21,145 nt of DNA, taken from contig JBGPIT010000043.1 of the NCBI GenBank assembly GCA_041485125.1, forward strand, positions 1-21,145, read 5' to 3'. The DNA is from JBGPIT01 sp041485125 (lineage in GTDB: Bacteria; Desulfobacterota; Binatia; UTPRO1). Positions 15,037 to 21,145 of the stretch are shown one piece after another (the stretch's first letter is position 1; the number at the start of each line of letters is the position of its first letter). Position numbers and translations under genes: made by a program. A model generated the notes under the pieces. The model ran no database searches and had not been told where the DNA came from. It saw nothing but the letters and a program-made list of their open reading frames with translations.

Positions 15037-16361
15037 CAGGCTACGCGGAAGAGCAGGGTCATGCACGCGCCGCCGCGCGGCGCGACCGACACCAGCGCGT
15101 TCCGAAAGCCGGCGGATGGATCCGGCGTGCGTGCCGTGGCGAGCCGGAGGGCGACGTTCGGGTCGGGCTCGCCGAGCACGCCGAGGCGCGGCAGCGCGCC
15201 GCTGTGGAGCGCGAGGACCGCGGCAGCGGCGCTGAACGCGCCGGCGCCGCCGAACTCGCCGATGGCGCCCTTCACCGAGGTGACGAGCGCGCGCGACGCG
15301 CCCTCGCCGAGAAGCGCCGCGAGGTGCGCGGCCTCGAAGGCGTCGACCCGCGGCGACGAGCTCGCGCACGAGACGATCAGGTCGACGTCGTCGCCCTCGT
15401 CGCGACGCGTGTCGGCGGCGTTGCCGTGTACCGACGGACGGAGGCTATCGCGCACGCCGGGCTGCTTCCAGCCGAGCGCGGCGAGCTGGCGCGCGGTGCT
15501 CGCGGGCGATGCCGCGGACGGCGACGGCCAGTCGTGCGGCGTCGACGCCACGCTCTGCGTCGCGTAGCCGGCGAGCTCGGCATAGACGCGCGCGCCGCGG
15601 GCCTCGGCACGCTCGGCGCGCTCGAGGACGAGGATCGCCGCGCCCTCACCCATGACGAAGCCGTTGCGCCGCCGGTCGAACGGGCTCGACCACTCCCGCG
15701 ACGCGGATCCCGCCGCCGCTTCCAAAGCGAGCGGCGACAGGACACGCAGGTCCTTTTGGATGTGGAAGAGGACGCGCGAGATCTCGTCGCCTCCGCCGGC
15801 GAGGACGACGTCGGCTTGGCCGGTCACGATGGTGTCGTAGGCGAGCGCCAACGCGGCCTCGCCCGAGGCGTCGCCGCGACACACCGTGTAGTTCGGCCCG
15901 CGCAGGCCGAGCTCGATCGCGACGTAGCCGGTCGCCGCGTTCAGCACGAGATTGGGGAAGGTCAATGGATTGGCGAGCGCCGGGCCCTTGGTGATCAGGC
16001 CGCGCAGAAAGTCCTCGGTCTCGCCGATGTCGCCGTACGCGGTGCCGAAGACGATGCCGGTTTCTTCGGCGTCGGCGGGCGAGAGCGTGATCCCCGCGTC
16101 GGCGAGCGCGCTCCGGCAGGCGCTCACGACCATCTGCGACAGGCGATCCATGCGGCGGAGCGCCGCCGGCTTGATGTGATCCTTGGGATTCCAGTCGCGG
16201 ACGCGCGCCGCTTTTTGCGGCGGCTCGGGCCCCGGGTCGAACCAGTCGATGGGGACGATGCCGTCGGCGCCGCGCTGGAGCCCATCCCAGAAGGCGGGCA
16301 GCGGTCCGAGCGGGCTCACGATCCCGAGCCCGGTGACGACGATGCGGGGCAGCGCGTTCAT
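15036..16361 (-). CDS. Chain-length-factor-like ketosynthase, catalytic residues replaced
   Basis: 441 residues with a full FabF-type thiolase fold (VVTGLGIVSPLG at the start, PFDRRRNGFVMGEGAAILVLE in the middle, GGAGAF near the end). The active-site Cys position in the GPNYTVCRGDASGEA block is Asp164; the first catalytic His aligns with Cys332, and the second with Glu369 in SVKGAIGEFGG. The KS therefore cannot condense by the usual Cys-His-His mechanism. Chain-length factors of type II polyketide synthases are the known precedent: they pair with the active KS and shape the chain tunnel, usually with Gln at the Cys position. The active KS is directly upstream with an 18-bp gap, as in KS-CLF pairs. 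A start at ATG 16361 gives the expected N-terminus. Confidence 0.85.
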   Translation of the reverse strand: MNALPRIVVTGLGIVSPLGPLPAFWDGLQRGADGIVPIDWFDPGPEPPQKAARVRDWNPKDHIKPAALRRMDRLSQMVVSACRSALADAGITLSPADAEETGIVFGTAYGDIGETEDFLRGLITKGPALANPLTFPNLVLNAATGYVAIELGLRGPNYTVCRGDASGEAALALAYDTIVTGQADVVLAGGGDEISRVLFHIQKDLRVLSPLALEAAAGSASREWSSPFDRRRNGFVMGEGAAILVLERAERAEARGARVYAELAGYATQSVASTPHDWPSPSAASPASTARQLAALGWKQPGVRDSLRPSVHGNAADTRRDEGDDVDLIVSCASSSPRVDAFEAAHLAALLGEGASRALVTSVKGAIGEFGGAGAFSAAAAVLALHSGALPRLGVLGEPDPNVALRLATARTPDPSAGFRNALVSVAPRGGACMTLLFRVA

Positions 16362-16379
16362 GCGCGTGGTTGCCGTTGC

Positions 16380-17609
16380 TCAGGCATGACCGATCACGAC
16401 CGTCGTGTTGTTGCCGCCGAAGCCGTAGCAGTTGGAGAGCGCGTAGCGCAGCGTCGCCGGCCGGCTTTCGCGCGGTACGAAGTCGAGATCACATGCCGGG
16501 TCGGGCTCCTCGAGGTTGACCGTCGGCGGGATGAAGCCGTCGCGCAGCGCGAGCACGGTCGCGAGCGCCTCGATCGCGCCGGCGGCGCCGAGCGTGTGGC
16601 CGACGGCGGCTTTCGTCGAGCTCACCGGGATGCGCCGGGCGGCGTCGCCGAAGACGGTCTTGATGGCCGCCGTCTCGACGCTGTCGTTCAGCGGCGTGCC
16701 GGTGCCGTGCGCGTTGATGTACTCGACTTGCGCGGGGTCGATGCCGGAGCGGCGGAGCGCGCGGCGCATCGCCAGGATCGCGCCGGCACCGTCGGGATGC
16801 GGCGCGGTGAGGTGATGCGCGTCGGCGCTGTTGCCGTAGGAAAGCAGCTCGGCGTGAATGCGCGCGCCGCGGCGCTCGGCATCGTCGCGCCGCTCGAGGA
16901 TCATGATCGCCGCCCCCTCGCCCAGCGAGAGACCGTTCCGGCGGCGGTCGAACGGGCGGCAGGGCTCGGCCGAGACCGCGTGCAAGGCGTTGAAGCCGGC
17001 GTAGATCATGCGGCAGAGCGACTCGGTGCCGCCGGCGATCACCGCGTCGGCGCGACCGAGCCGCAACCAGTCGATCGCGGCGCCGAGCGCGTTGGCGCTC
17101 GACGAGCACGCGGTCGAGAGCGTGAGGCGCGGGCCACCGAGACCGAAGCTCGTCGCCACCACCTCGGCGCTGGTGGAGATCGGACTGCCGATGATCGCGC
17201 TCGCGTGGTAGCGCGTGCTGCGTCCCTGGACCAGATCGGCGAAGCAGGCCTCGGCGCGCAGCATGCCGCCCGTCGTGCCGCCGAGCACGATCGCGACGCG
17301 CTCGGGATCGCCGGCGACGTCGAGGCGGCTGTCCGCGAGCGCCTGTTCGGTCGCGGCGAGCGCGAAGAGATCGGAGCGCGAAAGTCGGCGCCGCAGCGCC
17401 GGCGCGAGCCACTCGAGCTGAGGCAGCGGGCGGACCTCGGCGGCGATCTGACTGCGATAGCCGCTCGGATCGAAGACCGTCAGGGGACCGATGCCGCACG
17501 TGCCGGCGCGGAGCGCCGCCGCGAACGCCGGTACCGACTGCGCGAGCGCGTTGACGGTACCGAGACCGGTCACCGCGATCGGAACCGGCGGCGTCGCGCT
17601 AGCTCCCAC
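16380..17609 (-). CDS. Beta-ketoacyl-ACP synthase, active KS subunit
   Basis: 409 residues from GTG 17609. The complete catalytic triad is visible: Cys168 in STACSSSANA, His301 in YINAHGTGTPLND and His338 in STKAAVGHTLGAAGA, with Lys333 and a FGGNNTTVV tail. It performs decarboxylative Claisen condensation of malonyl-ACP with the growing acyl chain. The start overlaps the ACP stop by 11 nt, indicating coupled translation and near-equal synthesis. Followed by the CLF-like partner, it forms the presumed KS/CLF heterodimer. Length and motifs are FabF/type II PKS-like; the adjacency to ACP, KR, DH and LolA-like genes supports a secondary rather than housekeeping role. Confidence 0.93.
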   Translation of the reverse strand: MGASATPPVPIAVTGLGTVNALAQSVPAFAAALRAGTCGIGPLTVFDPSGYRSQIAAEVRPLPQLEWLAPALRRRLSRSDLFALAATEQALADSRLDVAGDPERVAIVLGGTTGGMLRAEACFADLVQGRSTRYHASAIIGSPISTSAEVVATSFGLGGPRLTLSTACSSSANALGAAIDWLRLGRADAVIAGGTESLCRMIYAGFNALHAVSAEPCRPFDRRRNGLSLGEGAAIMILERRDDAERRGARIHAELLSYGNSADAHHLTAPHPDGAGAILAMRRALRRSGIDPAQVEYINAHGTGTPLNDSVETAAIKTVFGDAARRIPVSSTKAAVGHTLGAAGAIEALATVLALRDGFIPPTVNLEEPDPACDLDFVPRESRPATLRYALSNCYGFGGNNTTVVIGHA

Positions 17610-17874
17610 GGCCTTGCTCGGCGGCGACGAACTCGGCGAGCGCGTTGATCGACGCGAAGGCCTTCTTGCCCACTTCCTCGTCGGGGATGGCGATGCCGAA
17701 ATGCTCCTCGATCAGCACCACCAGCTCGAGGGCGTCGATCGAGTCGAGGCCGAGACCCTCGACGAAGATCGGCTGGTCGTCCGCGATGCCGCCGGGCGCG
17801 ACGTCTTGCAGGCGGAGACCCGTGATCAACAGCTCTTTCAACTTCGCTTTCAGCTCCTCGCGATCCTGCGTCAT
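17599..17874 (-). CDS. Acyl carrier protein of the KS/CLF core
   Basis: 91 residues from ATG 17874. Ser45 in GLGLDSIDALEL is the phosphopantetheine site, followed by the acidic recognition helix VVLIEEHFGIAIPDEE, close to the fatty-acid-type ACP consensus. The ATG overlaps the ketoreductase stop by 4 nt (ATGA), and the ACP stop overlaps the ketosynthase start by 11 nt. It carries malonyl and growing acyl groups for the KS, KR and DH. It is more FabF-system-like than the ACP at 5065-5334, which has a shorter, less acidic helix II. Confidence 0.93.
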   Translation of the reverse strand: MTQDREELKAKLKELLITGLRLQDVAPGGIADDQPIFVEGLGLDSIDALELVVLIEEHFGIAIPDEEVGKKAFASINALAEFVAAEQGRGS

Positions 17875-18671
17875 GCCATCACCAATCCACCGTCCACCGC
17901 GAGCGTCGCTCCGGTGATGTACGACGCCGCCGGCGATGCGAGGAACACGACCGCGTCGGCGATCTCCTCGGGCCGTCCGGTCCGTCCGAGCGGGATCTGC
18001 GCCACCATCTCGTCGCGCACGTGCGCCGGCAGGCCGCTGACGAGCGGCGTATCGACGATACCGGGGCAGATCGCGTTCACCGTGATGCCGAAACGCGCGA
18101 CCTCGCGCGCGAGCGATTTCGTCAAGCTCAAGAGCCCGCCTTTCGATGCGGCGTAGTGTGCCGCGCCCGCCTTGCCGACGAGGCCGGCGGGCGAGATCAC
18201 GTTGATGATGCGACCGTAGCGCTTGGCGATCATCGTACGCAGCGCCGGCCGGATGCACAAAAACGGTCCGGTGAGGTTGGTCGCGAGGACGTCGTTCCAG
18301 GCCTCGTCGGAGAGCAGCATCAGATGGCCGTCGCGCGAAACCGCCGCGTTGTTGACCAGGATGTCGGTGCCACCCGCCTGCTTGAGCTCGGCGAAGAGCC
18401 GGCCGACGGCGTCGCGATCGCGCACGTCGCAGCGACGAACCGGATCGGTCGAGCCGGAAGTGGCGAGCTCGGCCCGCGCCTCGGCCGCGTCCGCCTCGGT
18501 ATGGGCGTAGGTCACCACGACCTCCGCGCCCGCGCGGGCGAGCGCGAGCGCGATGGCGCGGCCGATCCCGCGCGTTCCGCCCGTCACCAGGGCGCGATTG
18601 CCGGCGAGAGCGTCACGCGCGAACGGTGCCGGCGACGGCCGACTGTCGGCCGGGCTGGTCATCGTCGCCAT
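17871..18671 (-). CDS. 3-ketoacyl-ACP reductase, FabG-like SDR
   Basis: 266 residues from ATG 18671; the next in-frame ATG (18662) would give 263. The frame stays open to 18989, but that extension overlaps the neighbouring ligase and is not SDR-like. TGGTRGIG at 30-37 binds NADPH, NNAA at 107-110 is the SDR structural motif, and the catalytic Ser160, Tyr173 and Lys177 (YAASK) are present. CPGIVDTPL and the C-terminal TLAVDGG follow. It reduces 3-ketoacyl-ACP to 3-hydroxyacyl-ACP, the step before the dehydratase of this operon. It is the first gene of the seven-gene core operon and overlaps the ACP start by 4 nt. Confidence 0.93.
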   Translation of the reverse strand: MATMTSPADSRPSPAPFARDALAGNRALVTGGTRGIGRAIALALARAGAEVVVTYAHTEADAAEARAELATSGSTDPVRRCDVRDRDAVGRLFAELKQAGGTDILVNNAAVSRDGHLMLLSDEAWNDVLATNLTGPFLCIRPALRTMIAKRYGRIINVISPAGLVGKAGAAHYAASKGGLLSLTKSLAREVARFGITVNAICPGIVDTPLVSGLPAHVRDEMVAQIPLGRTGRPEEIADAVVFLASPAASYITGATLAVDGGLVMA

Positions 18672-18768
18672 GGCCTCATGGCGGCCTGATGTATGCGAGC
18701 TGATCTCAAAAGGCACGGGTGCGGCGTATGCGCTGCGAGGTCGGCGCAGCGGACGCGCGGGTACCATT

Positions 18769-18797
18769 TCAAAACATCGGGGCACCTTCTCTGTCAA
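18769..18797 (-). promoter_or_regulatory. Candidate promoter of the core ketoreductase-to-lipoprotein operon
   Basis: In the 176-bp gap between the degenerate ligase and the ketoreductase, the minus strand has TTGACA (18792-18797) and, after exactly 17 nt, TTTTGA (18769-18774) in a locally AT-rich patch. The -35 is perfect; the -10 is poor (two of six). The distance to the start at 18671 leaves a leader of about 90 nt with no further structure that I recognised. Confidence 0.35.
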
Positions 18798-18847
18798 ACT
18801 CGCCATTTGCAGAGATGCGGCCGTCGATCGGCGGGCGCTTGGCCGGA

Positions 18848-20329
18848 CTACGCGCCGGCGCGGAGCTCCTCGATGAGCGCGCCGCGTCGCGCCGGATCGG
18901 GCAACGACGCGCGGAAGTGGAACAGCCGCGGTACCTTGTAGGTCGCGAGAAGGGTGCAGCAATGGAGCCGGAGCATCTGCTCGGAGCACTCGCCGCGCCG
19001 AACGACGATCGCCGTCAGGCTCTCGTCGCCGTGCGCAGCCGGCAGGCCGAAGACGACGACGTCACGCACGGCGGGATGGGCGCGCAACACGGCCTCGACC
19101 TCCGGCGGGTCGACCTTGTTGCCGGCGGCGTTGACGAACGCGCTCGAACGTCCGGTGATGACGACCTCGCCGCGCGCCGACCAGTGCCCGAGGTCGCCGG
19201 TGCAGAGCGGCCGTGCGACGCCGCCGGCCGCGGCGGCGCTGCGGACGACGATCTCGCCTTCGCCGCCTTCGGCCACCGGTCGGCCGGCGGCGTCCTCGAT
19301 GCGGAGGTCGACGCCGGGAAGCGGCGTGCCGACGCTCGACGGATCGAGCGCGGCGAGCGGCGCGAGGTTCACCGTCACGTCGCCCGCCGCAGTCAGGCCG
19401 TAGATCTGTCGCAGCGGGACACCGAAGCGCGCGAGGAACGGGTCGTAGACGTCGCGGGTGAGCGCCGCGCCGGCGCTGAAGCAGAGCCGGATCGCGCCGA
19501 GATCCCAGCTGCGGCGCCGATCCGTGGCCGCGAGCATGCGCGCCATGAAGGGCACGGTCGGAAAGACCGTGACGCGCTTCTCGACCAGCGTGTCGAGCGT
19601 CTGCCGGCGGAGGAAACGCGAGCGCAGCACCAATCGGCCGCCGGCGCGGATCGTCGCCAGCAGCGCGTTGCCGAGGCCGTACGCGTGCGAGAGCGGAATG
19701 GCGCCGAGGCAGACGTCGCTCGGCTCGAGCCGCGTCACCGACCAGAAGCTCTGCGCCTCGAGCCAGAGGTTCTCGTGCGTGCGCGCGACCAGGTGGGGCG
19801 GTGAGGTCGTGAAGGAATAGGCGACGACGGCGACGTCGCCAGGCACGGGCATCTGCGAGGACCGCCGCTCACCGGCGCGGGCGCGAGCGATACGCAGACC
19901 GTCGGGATTCGCCGTCAGGCGCGCGACGCTCGCCGGCATCGGCGCTCCGCCGCCCGCGCTGATCAGCGCCGACGCGCCGCTATCGTCGACGATGCGCCGG
20001 ATCTCGGAAAGATGCGCGCCGGCGCCGATCGGCACCACCGCCGCGCCTCGCGCCAAGGTCGCGAAGAAGGTCGCGACGAACGCGAGCGAGTTCGGCAGCA
20101 CGATCGCAACGCGGTCGCCGTGGCCGACGCCGGCTTCGGCCAAGGTCGCGGCCCAGACGCGGACGCGGTCCGCGAGCTCCGCGTAGGACACGGCGCCGTG
20201 CTCGTCCTCGATCGCGGTCGCTTCGCCGCGCGCGGCGACCGCCGCCTCGAGCAAGTCGGTGAGCGTTCGCGACTCGACCGTCGCGCTCGCGGCGCCGACG
20301 CGGCGAGCGCGCGTCCGATCAGTCGGCAT
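18848..20329 (-). CDS. Degenerate paralogue of the acyl-CoA/ACP synthetase
   Basis: 493 residues from ATG 20329; a GTG at 20278 is an alternative start. It aligns over nearly its whole length with the ligase at 3475-4926, sharing FPTVPFM, RLCFSAGA, GNKVDP, VVVFG and RGECS blocks. Adenylation residues are damaged: the phosphate loop reads YSFTTSPPHLVARTH (171-185), one residue shorter than its paralogue's; the YGxTE Glu is Ala314 (YGLTA); and the C-terminal catalytic Lys aligns with Gly483 (PARRGAL). TGDLG (377-381) and the GR hinge are intact. The frame is unbroken and codon use is normal, so it looks maintained rather than decaying. It may be a scaffold, an acyl-binding or regulatory subunit, or an enzyme using only part of the reaction (inference). 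It is located just upstream of the core operon on the same strand. Confidence 0.83.
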   Translation of the reverse strand: MPTDRTRARRVGAASATVESRTLTDLLEAAVAARGEATAIEDEHGAVSYAELADRVRVWAATLAEAGVGHGDRVAIVLPNSLAFVATFFATLARGAAVVPIGAGAHLSEIRRIVDDSGASALISAGGGAPMPASVARLTANPDGLRIARARAGERRSSQMPVPGDVAVVAYSFTTSPPHLVARTHENLWLEAQSFWSVTRLEPSDVCLGAIPLSHAYGLGNALLATIRAGGRLVLRSRFLRRQTLDTLVEKRVTVFPTVPFMARMLAATDRRRSWDLGAIRLCFSAGAALTRDVYDPFLARFGVPLRQIYGLTAAGDVTVNLAPLAALDPSSVGTPLPGVDLRIEDAAGRPVAEGGEGEIVVRSAAAAGGVARPLCTGDLGHWSARGEVVITGRSSAFVNAAGNKVDPPEVEAVLRAHPAVRDVVVFGLPAAHGDESLTAIVVRRGECSEQMLRLHCCTLLATYKVPRLFHFRASLPDPARRGALIEELRAGA

Positions 20330-20529
20330 CGGTCACGACAGCCATGGTCCGCAGGGATTACCGTGCGGGCCCACGGCTGCCAAGCACGCGCACGACACCA
20401 GCGAGCGTGAGACGCTGCGAGCGTGCGGTCCTCGAGTCGGTTGCGCGATCGCATGTCAAACGTGATGCGAACGATTTCTGGTTCCCGCTCGGCGGAACCG
20501 CATGGTACCGTTTCGTCGTGATCAACAGC
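20330..20529. promoter_or_regulatory. Divergent intergenic region with a TTGACA hexamer
   Basis: These 200 bp separate the degenerate ligase (-) from the MBL-fold gene (+). TTGACA occurs on the minus strand at 20454-20459, about 125 bp upstream of the ligase start, but no acceptable -10 lies at 16-18 nt. A GCGATCGC palindrome (20445-20452) is adjacent to the hexamer. Otherwise I see no hairpin with a T-tract and no small gene. Confidence 0.3.
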
Positions 20530-21145
20530 ATGAGCGAGAAGCAGGCGGCGATCACCGAGATCGCCCCGGGCATTCACCGCATCGCCATCTACCACGAGCC
20601 TTGGCGGAGCTCGGTGAACCAGTACCTGATCGTCGACGACGAGCCGGCGCTGATCTCGACCGGCCTGCGCGCGTACTTCGACATCTCCTGGTCGCTGGTG
20701 GCCCGGGTGATCGACCCGACGACGCTGCGGCACATCGTCGTGCCCCACTTCGCCGCCACTCACTGCGGCGCGCTGAACGAGATCTTGCGGCGCGTCCCCG
20801 AGGCGACCGCGCTGGCGTCGACCCGTACGGTTTTCTCCTCGCTCGACGACTATGCAGTCCGGCCGCCGCGCGGCCTCGCCGACGGCGAGCTCATCTCGAC
20901 CGGCGCGCATGGGCTGCGCGTCCTCGAGACCCCGTACGTTCCGAGCTGGGATGGGATCGTGCTCGCGCACGAGCATGAGAAGGTCGTCTTCAGCGCGGCG
21001 CTCTTCAGCCAGCCCGGATGGAGCGAGGCGATCACCCGCGGCGACCGATCGGTGCTCTCGGCGCAGCTCTACCACACGTTCTACGGTGTGCCGCCGGAGA
21101 GCTATCTCCTACGCGCGCTCGATCGCATCGAGGCGGAGTCACCCG
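20530..21145 (+). CDS. ODP-type metallo-beta-lactamase-fold protein with altered metal ligands, 3'-truncated
   Basis: The frame is open from ATG 20530 to the end of the window (205 codons, no stop); an in-frame GTG at 20518 is an alternative start. The N-terminal ITEIAPGIHRIAIYH and NQYLIVDDEPALIST segments match MBL-fold proteins of the flavodiiron/ODP branch. The metal-binding loop reads VPHFAATHCGAL (71-82): His73, His78 and Gly80 are kept, but the positions usually Glu/His and Asp are Ala75 and Thr77. The later His-bearing loop reads TPYVPSWDG, and the S-G/S-D-x-F block reads SAALF, losing the Asp. It is probably not a normal di-iron or zinc enzyme. Its relation to the cluster is unclear; it may be the next operon. 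Confidence 0.7.
   Translation, partial: MSEKQAAITEIAPGIHRIAIYHEPWRSSVNQYLIVDDEPALISTGLRAYFDISWSLVARVIDPTTLRHIVVPHFAATHCGALNEILRRVPEATALASTRTVFSSLDDYAVRPPRGLADGELISTGAHGLRVLETPYVPSWDGIVLAHEHEKVVFSAALFSQPGWSEAITRGDRSVLSAQLYHTFYGVPPESYLLRALDRIEAESP

Noticed and set aside
15015..17648. An 877-codon open frame on the + strand opposite the CLF and KS genes
   Set aside because: Its translation is Arg/Ala/Asp-rich low-complexity text typical of antisense frames in GC-rich DNA, while the opposite strand encodes two complete ketosynthases with recognisable motifs.
18672..18989. N-terminal extension of the ketoreductase frame to 18989
   Set aside because: The extra 106 residues have no SDR similarity and overlap the 3' end of the neighbouring ligase; ATG 18671 gives a normal FabG length.
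20445..20452. GCGATCGC octamer, identical to the cyanobacterial HIP1 repeat
   Set aside because: The octamer also occurs within genes here (for example near 1840, 6888 and 10345) and is expected from the base composition; nothing else suggests a cyanobacterium.
20502..20978. A 158-codon frame on the + strand near the right end
   Set aside because: It is out of frame with the MBL-fold protein, which has family-like motifs and runs open to the window end; the 158-codon frame has shadow-type composition.

Overview
The window is a dense, GC-rich bacterial segment with 19 protein genes, no RNA genes, no CRISPR array and no insertion sequence. Almost all of it reads as one biosynthetic gene cluster: a type II, iteratively reducing fatty-acid/polyketide system resembling aryl-polyene clusters, surrounded by aromatic-acid-activating, radical SAM, flavin and methyl-transfer genes. 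The LolA-like periplasmic carrier and the LolB-like lipoprotein imply a Gram-negative host with an outer membrane. The codon bias would fit myxobacterium-like or other 'deltaproteobacterial' or candidate-phylum (e.g. Binatota-like) genomes, but the taxon cannot be fixed from this sequence alone.

Layout. 1-795 (+): 3' part of a phenylacetate-CoA-ligase-like adenylating enzyme. 814-4926 (-): acyl-CoA/acyl-ACP synthetase, then a cobalamin-binding radical SAM enzyme, then a ThiH/NosL-like radical SAM lyase. 5065-8032 (+): discrete acyl carrier protein, FAD-dependent oxidoreductase and a second-type ligase, joined by 4-nt start/stop overlaps. 8048-11706 (-): UbiE-like methyltransferase and two flavoproteins of the tryptophan-halogenase fold. 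11766-13151 (+): condensation-domain/HxxxD acyltransferase. 13215-18671 (-): core operon of ketoreductase, ACP, ketosynthase, chain-length-factor-like ketosynthase, LolA-like carrier, hot-dog dehydratase and LolB-like lipoprotein, with nearly every junction overlapping. 18848-20329 (-): a close paralogue of the ligase at 3475-4926 whose adenylation motifs are damaged. 20530-21145 (+): 5' part of an ODP-type metallo-beta-lactamase-fold protein with altered metal ligands.

Working model (inference). An aromatic acid, possibly produced from an aromatic amino acid by the ThiH/NosL-like lyase, is activated by one of the ligases and loaded on the small ACP at 5065-5334. It is then extended on the second ACP by the KS/CLF pair and processed by the KR and DH to a polyene or other reduced chain. 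Methyltransferase, cobalamin radical SAM and halogenase-type flavoproteins would tailor it, the HxxxD protein would esterify it, and the LolA/LolB-like pair would move the lipid to the outer membrane. No phosphopantetheinyl transferase, thioesterase, MMPL exporter or ammonia-lyase is visible, so the cluster probably continues beyond the window or borrows these functions.

The most unusual points are the combination of two different radical SAM enzymes with an aryl-polyene-like core, a CLF-like subunit whose Cys-His-His triad reads Asp-Cys-Glu, a degenerate ligase paralogue inside the locus, and four TTGACA hexamers found by eye, all upstream of cluster genes.
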